Under the pieces are notes generated by a model, which had not been told where the DNA came from, ran no database searches, and saw only the letters and a list, made by a program, of their open reading frames with translations. Positions 8,186 to 16,227 of a DNA stretch of 64,000 nucleotides are shown here, in pieces. This DNA is from Microbacterium sp. Bi121 (lineage in GTDB: Bacteria; Actinomycetota; Actinomycetes; Actinomycetales; Microbacteriaceae). Numbering within the stretch: position 1 is the stretch's first letter; each line of letters starts with the position of its first letter. Position numbers and translations under genes: made by a program. The stretch spans positions 62,001-126,000 of the forward strand of contig NZ_CAKKLJ010000001.1 of assembly GCF_918698005.1 (NCBI RefSeq), read 5' to 3'.

Positions 8186-8201
8186 GCCTCCCGCCCGCCC
8201 G

Positions 8202-8858
8202 TCAGACGAACGCGACGAACACGCCTCCGTCGAGCACCGGCACGACATCGGTCGCGTCGACCTCGGCGGCCGCCTTCGTGTCGGCGGGGACGAGCCCGGC
8301 TGCCTCGATCTCGGCGGTCGCCGCCACGCCCTCGGCGATCTCCTTGGCCGATCCGGATGCCGTGAGCAGGTGCCGCAGCGCCCGGCGCAGCCCTCGCGCC
8401 GATTCGCAGGCAGCGGCGGCTTCCGGCGAGGTGTGGTCGGCCCCGAGATCGCTGAGCGCGGCGATGATCGTGCCGGCGCCGAGCAGGTCTTCGACGGCGA
8501 AGCGGAGGTCACCGGCATCCGTCAGCTCGCCCGCCGCGATCACCGCGACCGACGTGCGCTGCTGACGACGGTTCTGCATCTCCAGCACCGTCCGGGCCGT
8601 GGCCGAGGCGTTGCGGAGGGAGCCGATGAGCACGGTCGCCTCGCCTGCCGCTGCGGCGACGGCGGCTCCGTTGCGCGACCAGGCCGTCGCATCCGCGAGT
8701 GAGACCGTGCCGCCGGCTGCCACGGCATCCGTCACGGTCGACGAGAAACGCAGCACGTCGACGACCACGACGATGTCGGCGGGCGCAAGGCGTTCGAGCC
8801 CTGCGACTCCCCACTCGAAGCGGACCTGGTACGACGACTGATCGAACGGCTGGGGCAT
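8202..8858 (-). CDS. 2-phosphosulfolactate phosphatase family protein (ComB-like)
   Basis: A 218-residue protein resembling ComB, the Mg-dependent acid phosphatase named for the coenzyme M pathway of archaea. The family segments VVVVDVLRFSSTVTDAVAAGG near the N-terminus and VLIGSLRNASATA are clear. Actinobacteria do not make coenzyme M by the archaeal route, so the true substrate is probably another phosphorylated hydroxyacid. TAGGCT lies exactly 6 nt before the ATG at 8858, indicating a leaderless transcript. Confidence 0.75.
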   Translation of the reverse strand: MPQPFDQSSYQVRFEWGVAGLERLAPADIVVVVDVLRFSSTVTDAVAAGGTVSLADATAWSRNGAAVAAAAGEATVLIGSLRNASATARTVLEMQNRRQQRTSVAVIAAGELTDAGDLRFAVEDLLGAGTIIAALSDLGADHTSPEAAAACESARGLRRALRHLLTASGSAKEIAEGVAATAEIEAAGLVPADTKAAAEVDATDVVPVLDGGVFVAFV

Positions 8859-8880
8859 TGCTCCAGCCTATGACCGCGAT

Positions 8881-8964
8881 CGCCGAGCCCCCGTCTTCAT
8901 GTCGAGGCCCCGTCATGATCACGTGCGTACGACGGGGCCTCGGTATTAAAGCGGGGGCTCGGCG
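8881..8964. repeat. Nested double-hairpin repeat, copy 1
   Basis: An outer 13-bp stem (CGCCGAGCCCCCG, 8881-8893, with CGGGGGCTCGGCG, 8952-8964) encloses an inner 12-bp stem (CGAGGCCCCGTC, 8903-8914, with GACGGGGCCTCG, 8931-8942). The sequence and architecture recur at 34391-34466. Here it lies between the end of the FtsX-type permease gene and the promoter of the ComB-like gene, both minus strand, so it could end the upstream transcript. Confidence 0.85.
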
Positions 8965-8997
8965 CAATGAGGGGGCGACGCCGGCCGAGCGTGGCAC

Positions 8998-10476
8998 TCA
9001 GTCGACGGCGAGAGCCTCGACCGGAGCGACCTTCGTCGCGAGTCGCGTCGGAGCCGCAGCCGCCACCAGCGTCAGCACGGCCGTCGCGAGCACGATGACG
9101 ACGACGGGGATCCACGGCACGGCAGGCGCCACGAGCCCCGCGGTCTCTTCGAAGAACGGCGGCATCCGAACCGATCCGAGCAGTGACTGCGCGGCGATCC
9201 AGCCGTAGACGACCCCCAGAAGCAGCCCGGTGACCGTGGCGGTGACGGTGATGTGCAGCGCTTCGAGCAGGATCATCCGGCGCACTTGCCCGTTCGACAG
9301 GCCGATTGCGCGCAGCAGTCCGAGCTCTCGCCGGCGCTGGACCACGCCGATCGTCAGCAGGTTCACCAACCCGACGGCGGCGATGACGGCCGAGATTCCG
9401 ACGAGCACCATCATCACGGCTGCGAAGCTGTCCATGATGGTCGCGAACTCGGAGTCGAGCTCCCCGCCGGCGGCCTTGGTCAGCAGCACCTTCACCGACT
9501 CGAGGGCGACGGCGAACATCGTCACGAGCGTCACGCCCATCACGACGCCGATGGCCATGCGGCTCGAGCGCTCCGGGTAGCGCAGCGCGTTCTCGGCGGC
9601 CAGACGCGCCGTCGCAGAACGACCGAACAGACGCCCGACCAGACGCAGCAGCGGGGGCATGACGAGCACGGCGGCGAGCGAGATTCCCGTGAAGGACAGC
9701 AGTCCGCCGAAGAACGCGATGATCACGCCGAGCGGGGTGACGAGCCCCACGAGCACGCCGAACGCGAGCAGCGCAGCACCCAGGATCAGCAGAATCAGGG
9801 CGCCGACGTGTCGGGCGGGGCGTGCCGCGGCATCCTCATGCGAACGCTCCACCGAACCGCCCAGAGCCTGCAGCGGCGTCACCGAAAGCACCCGGCGCGA
9901 GCCGACCCATGCCGCGGCCCACGTCGTCAGCACGACGCCGATCGCCGGGATCAGGATCGCCGGCTGCACGAGCGTGAAGTCGGCGACCTCACCGAGGAAC
10001 TGACCGGCGATCTGGATGCCGGACGTCGCGACGAGGAGACCGGCGACCAGGCCGATGGCGGCGCCGAGCGTCCCCACGATGAAGCCGTGCCCGGCGACCT
10101 CGGTGCGCTGCGAGCGCGCCGTCGCCCCGATCAGTCGTATCAGCGCGATGCGCCGCGTGCGACCGGCGACGATGGTGGAGAACGTGTTGGCCGTGACGAT
10201 CGCGGCCACGTACAGCGCGACGCCGATCAGCAGCACCGAGAGGATCGCGACGACGACGGCGAGCGTGCCGCTGTCGCCGATGTACGGGTCTGACTTCAGC
10301 ATCGCGCCGATGTACGCGGTCGCTTCGACGAGGACGACGCCGAACGCCGACGACAGGGCGGCGACCAGGATGCTCGCCCCCATGCCGCGGTCGCGCAGCC
10401 AGCCGAGTCGAGGCCCCGTGGCCGCCGTCTCCGGGACGATGCCGGACACGATGCCAGGCGTCGCGACGGCGCTCAT
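8998..10476 (-). CDS. FtsX-type ABC transporter permease (MacB/BceB-like)
   Basis: A 492-residue permease with two FtsX-type four-helix units. The first half contains VVVAILSVLLIGVALYVAAIV and TRRIALIRLIGAT, the second VVMMVLVGISAVIAAVGLVNLLTIGVV and RRRELGLLRAIGLSNGQ, the loops that typically contact the ATPase. These systems export peptides or lipids or signal envelope stress. It overlaps its ATPase gene by 4 nt and sits beside a two-component system, an arrangement typical of antimicrobial-peptide-sensing modules. Substrate unknown. Confidence 0.88.
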   Translation of the reverse strand: MSAVATPGIVSGIVPETAATGPRLGWLRDRGMGASILVAALSSAFGVVLVEATAYIGAMLKSDPYIGDSGTLAVVVAILSVLLIGVALYVAAIVTANTFSTIVAGRTRRIALIRLIGATARSQRTEVAGHGFIVGTLGAAIGLVAGLLVATSGIQIAGQFLGEVADFTLVQPAILIPAIGVVLTTWAAAWVGSRRVLSVTPLQALGGSVERSHEDAAARPARHVGALILLILGAALLAFGVLVGLVTPLGVIIAFFGGLLSFTGISLAAVLVMPPLLRLVGRLFGRSATARLAAENALRYPERSSRMAIGVVMGVTLVTMFAVALESVKVLLTKAAGGELDSEFATIMDSFAAVMMVLVGISAVIAAVGLVNLLTIGVVQRRRELGLLRAIGLSNGQVRRMILLEALHITVTATVTGLLLGVVYGWIAAQSLLGSVRMPPFFEETAGLVAPAVPWIPVVVIVLATAVLTLVAAAAPTRLATKVAPVEALAVD

Positions 10477-11234
10477 GCCGCCACCTCGGCGGCGAGCATG
10501 TACGCCGCGATCTGCTCCGCACTCTGGCGGGGGTGGTCGGCGACGATGCGGCCGTCGCCGAGGAACAGCACCCGGTCGGCGTGGCTCGCCGCGATCGCGT
10601 CGTGCGTGACCATGGCGATCGACTGCCCGTGCTCACGGCTCGCGGTGGCGAGCAGCTGCAGCACCTCGCGTCCGCTGCGCGAATCGAGGTTTCCGGTCGG
10701 CTCGTCGGCGAAGACGAGGTCGGGGGCGGTGGCGAGAGCTCGGGCGATCGCGACGCGCTGCTGCTGTCCGCCGGAGAGCTCGTGCGGCCGGTGGCTCAGT
10801 CGCGTCGCGAGGCCCAGGCGCTCGACGAGGCCGTCGATGCGTGCGCGCTCGATCGCGCTCGGGCGGCGGCCGTCGAGTTCGAACGGCAGCAGGATGTTGC
10901 CGAGCGCGTCGAGCGTGGGGACGAGGTTGAACGCCTGGAAGATGAAGCCGACGCGGCGGCGCCGCAGGATCGTGAGCTCGAGATCGCCGAGACCCGTGAT
11001 GTCGGTGTCGCCGATCCACGCGCGCCCCTGGGTCGGAGCATCCAGCCCCGCCATGATGTGCATGAGCGTCGACTTGCCGGAGCCGGACGGCCCCATGATC
11101 GCCGTGAACTGTCCGCGGCGGATGCCGACGCTGATGTCGCTGAGTGCGTTCACCGCGCCGTCACCCGCGCCGTAGGTCTTGGTCAGGTGCTGGACGCGGG
11201 CTGCGAGCCCGAGGTCGCTGGTCGTGATCTCCAT
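10473..11234 (-). CDS. ABC transporter ATP-binding protein (LolD/MacB type)
   Basis: ATPase partner of the FtsX-type permease, 253 residues. Walker [10 protein letters not shown], the Q-loop region FIFQAFNLVPTL, signature LSGGQQQR, Walker B LVFADEPTGNLD and the H-loop histidine in AMVTHD are all intact. The ATG at 11234 is chosen because TAGCGT lies 7 nt upstream at 11242-11247; a GTG three codons earlier is possible. In the 95-nt gap before the response-regulator gene, GTAG-CATCCGC-CTAC at about 11281-11295 is a short dyad that the regulator might bind. Confidence 0.92.
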   Translation of the reverse strand: MEITTSDLGLAARVQHLTKTYGAGDGAVNALSDISVGIRRGQFTAIMGPSGSGKSTLMHIMAGLDAPTQGRAWIGDTDITGLGDLELTILRRRRVGFIFQAFNLVPTLDALGNILLPFELDGRRPSAIERARIDGLVERLGLATRLSHRPHELSGGQQQRVAIARALATAPDLVFADEPTGNLDSRSGREVLQLLATASREHGQSIAMVTHDAIAASHADRVLFLGDGRIVADHPRQSAEQIAAYMLAAEVAA

Positions 11235-11329
11235 GCTCCTCACGCTATGAAGAGCGGATGCCGCACCGCATCGCCCGTGCGTAGCATCCGCCTACATCGC
11301 AAGGATGATCCGCGGGGCCGCGAGGCGGA

Positions 11330-11965
11330 TCAGGCCAGTCCGTGCTCGAATGCGAAGACGACCAGCTGCACGCGGTCGCGGAGCGAGAGCTTCGTCAGGA
11401 TGCGGCTGATGTGCGTCTTCACGGTCGCCTCGCTGAGGAACTCGCGTCCGGCGATCTCGGCGTTCGACAGCCCGCGCGCGGCGAGCGCGAAGATCTCCTG
11501 CTCGCGATCGGTGAGCGCCGCGAACGACTCCGGCACCGGACGAGTCTCGGCCGTGAAATGTGCGAACAGCTCGCGGGTGGCGGATGCCGCGATCACGCTC
11601 GACCCCGCGTGCACGGTGCGGATCGCAGCGAGCAGGAACTCCGGGTCGGCGTCTTTCAGCAGGAATCCGCTCGCCCCCTGCCTGATCGCCCGCGCCGCGG
11701 CCTCGTCGAGGTCGAAGGTGGTGAGCATGACGACGCGCGGCGGCTCCGGCCGCGAGAGGATCTCGGCGGTCGCGGTGAGCCCGTCCATCACCGGCATCCG
11801 GATGTCCATGAGCACGACATCCGGACGGCCCGTCGCGACGGCAGCCAGCGCCTCCTGCCCATTGCCGGCCTCGCCGACGATCTCCATGTCGGGCTGTGAC
11901 GAGACCAGCATGCGGATGCCGGCGCGGAACAGCGCCTGATCGTCGACCAGCAGCACCCTGATCAT
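11330..11965 (-). CDS. LuxR/NarL-family response regulator
   Basis: A 211-residue two-component regulator. The receiver domain has the acidic pair (Asp8, Asp9), the phosphoacceptor Asp54 in VLMDIRMP and the conserved Lys in FLLKDAD. The C-terminal LuxR-type HTH starts at LTDREQEIFALAARGLSNAEI. It overlaps the sensor kinase gene by 4 nt, so the two are made together. The neighbouring ABC exporter genes are the natural candidate target. Confidence 0.93.
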   Translation of the reverse strand: MIRVLLVDDQALFRAGIRMLVSSQPDMEIVGEAGNGQEALAAVATGRPDVVLMDIRMPVMDGLTATAEILSRPEPPRVVMLTTFDLDEAAARAIRQGASGFLLKDADPEFLLAAIRTVHAGSSVIAASATRELFAHFTAETRPVPESFAALTDREQEIFALAARGLSNAEIAGREFLSEATVKTHISRILTKLSLRDRVQLVVFAFEHGLA

Positions 11966-13206
11966 GCGTCTCCTCGCGATTCGACCGTCACCGGAGCGAC
12001 AGGAGCGCCGCTCCGGATCGGCCCGCCGTTCCCGATCGGAAGTGTCCCACGGACGACGAAGTCGCCGCCCTCGCGCTGAGCACCGAGCGTCCCGCCGATG
12101 AGCTGCGCCCGCTCGCGCATGCCCACGATGCCGTGTCCGCCGTGGGTCGCAGGCGTCCCCTCGACGTCACGCGCGACGTTGCGCACTTCGATGTCCACAC
12201 GGTCGGCCAACCAGGCTAGACGCACGTCGACCACTCCCCCTGCGCCGTGCCGGATCGCGTTGGTCAGCGCCTCCTGCAGGATTCGGTAGACCGCGAGCTG
12301 CACCGCGGCCGGTGGCTCGCCGGGCGGCATCGGGTCGACCGTCACCCGGGGCTCGACACCCGACTGCCGCACCTGTTCGAACAGCTGCTCGAGGTCGGCG
12401 ATGGTCGGCTGCGGGCCCGCCCCCTGCCGGTGGCGGAGTTGGGTGAGCAGCATCCGCACGTCCGACAGCGCAGCGCGCGCCGTCTGCGAGACCGTGCCGA
12501 GGGTCTCGGTGGCGATCCGCGGATCGGATGCCGCGGCGTAGCGTGCTCCGTCTGACTGAGCGATGATGACCGCGAGCGAGTGGGCGACGACGTCGTGCAT
12601 GTCGCGGGCGATGCGCACGCGCTCCTGCTCCTCCGCCGCAGCGACCTCCGCGCGCGCCTGGGCGTCACGGGTCGACCGCCAGCGCAGCATCATGCGCCAT
12701 CCGAAGCCGCCGAGCCACGGGGCGCCGAGCACGAGCGTGCTGATGACACCGAAGAGGACGATGTTGAGGATGCTGCTGAGGGTGCTGACTCCGGCCAGCA
12801 GACCGTTGACCAGCACCATGTACCCACCGGCGACGAAACCTCCGACGAGCACGGAGGCGAGGCCCGCCCAGAATGTCCTCGTTCCACCCCACGCGGCCGT
12901 GGCGTAGAGCACCCCCAGGATCGCGATGTTGATCGGCAGCGGACCGAGCCCAGCAGACATCTGCACGAGCGCACCGACCCACGCGACGGCGAGCGCGAGC
13001 CCGGGCGAGAGCCGACCGATCGCGACAGCGCCGCATTGCAGCACACCCGCGATGAGCGCCGCCGCGATTCCGACCGGTTCGGCGACGAGCGGGCTGAGGC
13101 TGCCAGGAGCGTAGAACGCCAGCGAGGTGGGCATGACGACTGCGAACAGCACGAACGCCCCGACGATGTCGAGGACGAGCGCGGTGCGGGACAGCGGGCG
13201 GATCAC
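11962..13206 (-). CDS. Sensor histidine kinase, HisKA_3 (NarL-partner) type
   Basis: A 414-residue membrane kinase. About five to six hydrophobic segments fill residues 10-165, the linker is a coiled coil (RSTRDAQARAEVAAAEEQERVRIARD), the phosphoacceptor is His204 in DMHDVVAHS, and the ATPase domain has the N-box (EALTNAIRHG) and G-box (GGHGIVGMRERA). With no large extracellular domain it resembles intramembrane-sensing kinases that watch the membrane or the adjacent transporter. TAACGT lies exactly 6 nt before the GTG, overlapping a palindrome. Confidence 0.92.
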   Translation of the reverse strand: MIRPLSRTALVLDIVGAFVLFAVVMPTSLAFYAPGSLSPLVAEPVGIAAALIAGVLQCGAVAIGRLSPGLALAVAWVGALVQMSAGLGPLPINIAILGVLYATAAWGGTRTFWAGLASVLVGGFVAGGYMVLVNGLLAGVSTLSSILNIVLFGVISTLVLGAPWLGGFGWRMMLRWRSTRDAQARAEVAAAEEQERVRIARDMHDVVAHSLAVIIAQSDGARYAAASDPRIATETLGTVSQTARAALSDVRMLLTQLRHRQGAGPQPTIADLEQLFEQVRQSGVEPRVTVDPMPPGEPPAAVQLAVYRILQEALTNAIRHGAGGVVDVRLAWLADRVDIEVRNVARDVEGTPATHGGHGIVGMRERAQLIGGTLGAQREGGDFVVRGTLPIGNGGPIRSGAPVAPVTVESRGDA

Positions 13207-13209
13207 CCT

Positions 13210-13224
13210 CTCACGTTACGTGAG
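13210..13224. promoter_or_regulatory. 15-bp palindrome over the two-component promoter
   Basis: CTCACGT-T-ACGTGAG is a perfect dyad with a single-base centre located 4 nt upstream of the kinase start and overlapping its presumed -10 (TAACGT on the minus strand, 13213-13218). It could be an operator for autoregulation by the response regulator, or for an unlinked repressor. Confidence 0.6.
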
Positions 13225-13276
13225 GGTCCCCGGCGCGGCATCCGTCTGGGGATGTATCCCCCTCGATCGACGGCGT

Positions 13277-14068
13277 TCAGGCCCGCGCGATGATCTCGCC
13301 GTGCGGCACGAGGAACCAGCCGTCGCCGTCGTCCGCCCACGCACGCCAGGCGTCGCTGATGCCCTGCAGTTCGGCGCGCGTCGCCACGTTCGCGTCGACG
13401 AGCTGGCGCGCCAGCGCGGAGTCGAGGATGCGGTCGGCCCACATCCCGCCCCACCAGGCGCGCTCCTCCGGCGTCGCGTAGCACCACGTGGATGCCGTCG
13501 CCGTGACCTCCTCGAAGCCGGCAGCCCGCGCCCAGGACAGCAGGCGCCGTCCTGCGTCCGGCTCTCCGCCGTTCGCGCGCGCTGCCTCGCGGTACAACCG
13601 CAGCCATTCATCGAGCTCCGGCAGCAGCGGGAACCAGTGGAAGCCGGCGTAGTCCGCGTCGCGGGCCGCGACGACCCCACCCGGCTTCGCGACCCTGCGC
13701 ATCTCGCGCAGCGCCCGGACGGGGTCGGCGACATGCTGCAGCACCTGGTGCGCGTGCACCACGTCGAAGGAGTCGTCGGCGAAGCTCAGCGCATGCACGT
13801 CCTCGACCGCGAAATCGACGTTCTGGATGCCGCGATCCGCGGCGAGCGCACGCGAGAGCGCCAGCTCTGCGTCGCCGATCTCGGTCGCCGTGACCAGGGC
13901 GACGTTGGCCGCGAAGTCCATCGTGATCGTTCCTGGCCCCGCGCCGACGTCGAGCAGGCGGGCGTCGGTGTGCAAGTGCGGTCGCAGGTACTCCGCCGAG
14001 TTCGCGATCGTACGGTTGCTGTGCGAACGCAGCACGGACTCGTGATGTCCGTGGGTGTAGGTGGCCAT
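13277..14068 (-). CDS. Class I SAM-dependent methyltransferase (UbiE/Methyltransf_11-like)
   Basis: A 263-residue methyltransferase with motif I LLDVGAGPGTITMDF, the acidic ribose-binding residue in VTATEIGD, motif II FDVVHAHQVLQHVADP and the post-motif RVAKPGGVVAARD. The C-terminal part is Trp-rich (WWGGMWADRIL). It lies downstream of menE, and UbiE/MenG enzymes are of this type, but the sequence is not close enough to the usual MenG pattern to claim that role. GAAACT lies 6 nt before the ATG. Confidence 0.85.
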   Translation of the reverse strand: MATYTHGHHESVLRSHSNRTIANSAEYLRPHLHTDARLLDVGAGPGTITMDFAANVALVTATEIGDAELALSRALAADRGIQNVDFAVEDVHALSFADDSFDVVHAHQVLQHVADPVRALREMRRVAKPGGVVAARDADYAGFHWFPLLPELDEWLRLYREAARANGGEPDAGRRLLSWARAAGFEEVTATASTWCYATPEERAWWGGMWADRILDSALARQLVDANVATRAELQGISDAWRAWADDGDGWFLVPHGEIIARA

Positions 14069-14113
14069 CGCCCCAGTTTCGCACCTGCGCGAAGCGAGAT
14101 ATGCGGCGATGCG

Positions 14114-14128
14114 GCGGGCGAGGCCCGC
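14114..14128 (-). terminator. Short GC stem-loop after menE
   Basis: GCGGGC (14114-14119) pairs with GCCCGC (14123-14128) around a 3-nt loop, 7 nt past the menE stop and before the promoter of the methyltransferase. There is no T tract, so termination strength is uncertain. Confidence 0.35.
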
Positions 14129-14134
14129 TCGTGC

Positions 14135-15271
14135 TCAGCGCAGCTCGGTCGCGATGCGGCGGATCGCCTCACGGTCGGGCTTGCCCGAGGGCAGAGTGGC
14201 CAGCTCGTCCACGAGGATCAGACGGGCCGGCCGCGCCGGCTTGCCGATCTCGTCGGCGACGGCCGCGCGTGCATGCTCGAGCTGCTCGGACTCGCTGCGG
14301 CGGAGCGCCTCGCCGCGCTGCACGACGATGACGGATGCCTCGCCCCACTGCGCATCGTCGACCCCGACGACCACGGCGCCGGTGAGGCCGGGGATCGCGC
14401 GGACGATCCGTTCGACGCGGTCGAGCGAGATGTTGATGCCGCCTGAGACGATCACGTTGTCGGCGCGGCCGTGGACGCGAACCACGCCGTCATCGACGAT
14501 CCCGAGGTCGCCGGTGCGGTACCAGCGGATGCCGTGCTCGTCACGCGTGAACGTGCGGGCGGTGAGCGCCGGGTCGCCGAGGTAGCCGTCTGCGAGCATC
14601 GGGCCGGCGATCTGCAGCTCGCCGTTCTCGACGCGAACCGCGACGGTGTTCAACGCGATGCCGTCGTACACGCATCCACCGCTGGTCTCGGTCGAGCCAT
14701 AGGTGCGCACGAGCTTCGCGCCGACCTCGGTCGCACGATCGCGCACCGGCTGCGGCAGCGCCTGGCCCCCGACGAGGATCGCCTCGTACGCCTGAAGTGC
14801 GGCGAGCACGGCGGTGTCGTCCGCGGCGTCCAGCAGGGTCGAGATCTGCGCGGGTACGAGCGAGGTGAACAGCGAGCCGCCGGGAAGCATCGCCAGCGTC
14901 GCCTCGGCGAACGCGCGCGGCGAGAACCCGCCGTCGAGGACGACCGGGCTGGTGCCCGAGACGATCGATCGGACGATCACCTGGAGACCGGCGACATAGC
15001 CGGCAGGCAGCGCGAGCAGCCACCGGCCGGACCCGATCCGTTCGGCCGTCGCCTCGGCGCCCGAGCGCAGCGCCTCCGCACTCAGGATGACGCGCTTCGG
15101 GATGCCGGTCGATCCGGATGTCCCGATCACCACGGCCGTGCCGTCGGCGACCTCGCTGGGCTGCTCGCCCAGCATCCCTAGTCCGATCGCAGGGCCGCCG
15201 CCGAGCGCGCGTTCGAGCTCTCTGTGCAGCTGCGCGGCGTCATCCGCCGAAGTGGTCACGAGGCGGGTCAT
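14135..15271 (-). CDS. menE: o-Succinylbenzoate-CoA ligase (AMP-forming), short actinobacterial form
   Basis: Activates o-succinylbenzoate to its CoA thioester in menaquinone synthesis. At 378 residues it is shorter than the enterobacterial enzyme and lacks much of the N-terminal region. Adenylate-forming motifs are present: the P-loop GTSGSTGIPKRV, RTYGSTETSGG, WYRTGDLGIV and the C-terminal GKPDREAIRR with the catalytic lysine. It follows menB by 18 nt with an AAGGAC site, so the two form an operon. Assignment rests on motifs plus men context. Confidence 0.88.
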   Translation of the reverse strand: MTRLVTTSADDAAQLHRELERALGGGPAIGLGMLGEQPSEVADGTAVVIGTSGSTGIPKRVILSAEALRSGAEATAERIGSGRWLLALPAGYVAGLQVIVRSIVSGTSPVVLDGGFSPRAFAEATLAMLPGGSLFTSLVPAQISTLLDAADDTAVLAALQAYEAILVGGQALPQPVRDRATEVGAKLVRTYGSTETSGGCVYDGIALNTVAVRVENGELQIAGPMLADGYLGDPALTARTFTRDEHGIRWYRTGDLGIVDDGVVRVHGRADNVIVSGGINISLDRVERIVRAIPGLTGAVVVGVDDAQWGEASVIVVQRGEALRRSESEQLEHARAAVADEIGKPARPARLILVDELATLPSGKPDREAIRRIATELR

Positions 15272-15289
15272 TCGGCTGTCCTTCCCGCG

Positions 15290-16189
15290 TCAGAAGTGCC
15301 AGGGGAACGACGACCAGTCCGGGTCGCGCTTCTCGAGGAACGAATCGCGGCCCTCGACGGCCTCATCCGTGCCGTAGGCGAGGCGGGTGGCCTCGCCGGC
15401 GAACACCTGCTGTCCGACCATCCCGTCGTCGACGGCGTTGAAGGCGAACTTCAGCATGCGGATAGCCGTCGGCGACTTCGTCAGCACCGTTCGCGCCATC
15501 GAAAGCGCCTCGCGCTCCAGATCCTCGTGCGGGACGACCCTGTTCACAGAGCCCATCTCGTACGCGCGCTGTGCGGAATACTCCTCGGCGAGGAAGAACA
15601 CCTCGCGGGCGATCTTCTGGCCGGTCTGGCGCGCCATGTAGGCCGAGCCGTATCCGGCGTCGAAGCTGCCGACGTCGGCATCCGTCTGCTTGAACCTGCC
15701 GTGCTCGCGCGACGCGATCGACAGGTCGCAGACTATGTGCAGCGAGTGTCCTCCGCCCGCAGCCCAGCCGGGGATCACGGCGATGACGACCTTCGGCATG
15801 AACCGGATCAGGCGCTGCACCTCGAGGATGTGCAGGCGGCCGGCACGGGCCGGGTCGCCGACCGTTGTCTCGTCGTCGGAGTACTTGTACCCGTCGCGTC
15901 CGCGGATGCGCTGGTCGCCGCCGGAGCAGAACGCCCAACCGCCGTCCTTCGCACTCGGCCCGTTGCCGGTGAGCAGCACGGCGCCGATCCTCGGGTCCTG
16001 ACGGGCGATGTCGAGCGCCCGATACAGCTCGTCGACCGTATGCGGGCGGAAGGCGTTGCGGACCTCCGGCCGGTTGAACGCGATGCGCGCGATGCCGCCG
16101 TCGTGCGTGACGTGCGCGGTGATGTCGGTGTACGCATCGGCGCCTGGTGCGAGCACCCATTCGGCCGGGTCGAAGAGATCGGAGACCAT
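15290..16189 (-). CDS. menB: 1,4-Dihydroxy-2-naphthoyl-CoA synthase
   Basis: Crotonase-family enzyme that closes the second ring of the naphthoquinone from o-succinylbenzoyl-CoA. The 299-residue protein shows the family features INRPEVRNAFRPHTVDELY, the oxyanion-hole region FCSGGDQRIRGRDGY and a long C-terminus ending EKRDPDWSSFPWHF, characteristic of MenB. First gene of a menB-menE pair; menC lies about 2.5 kb away on the other strand. TAGGCT lies exactly 6 nt before the ATG. Confidence 0.95.
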   Translation of the reverse strand: MVSDLFDPAEWVLAPGADAYTDITAHVTHDGGIARIAFNRPEVRNAFRPHTVDELYRALDIARQDPRIGAVLLTGNGPSAKDGGWAFCSGGDQRIRGRDGYKYSDDETTVGDPARAGRLHILEVQRLIRFMPKVVIAVIPGWAAGGGHSLHIVCDLSIASREHGRFKQTDADVGSFDAGYGSAYMARQTGQKIAREVFFLAEEYSAQRAYEMGSVNRVVPHEDLEREALSMARTVLTKSPTAIRMLKFAFNAVDDGMVGQQVFAGEATRLAYGTDEAVEGRDSFLEKRDPDWSSFPWHF

Positions 16190-16227
16190 GACTCCAGCCT
16201 ATTCCGCGGGCTGCGCGTGCACCTCGA

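Noticed and set aside
8202..8858. Coenzyme M biosynthesis
   Set aside because: Only a ComB-like phosphatase is present; no ComA, ComC or later pathway gene is in the window, so the pathway is not supported.
13277..14068. MenG (demethylmenaquinone methyltransferase)
   Set aside because: It lies beside menE, but the length, Trp-rich C-terminus and separate promoter fit a generic methyltransferase better; naming it menG would overreach.
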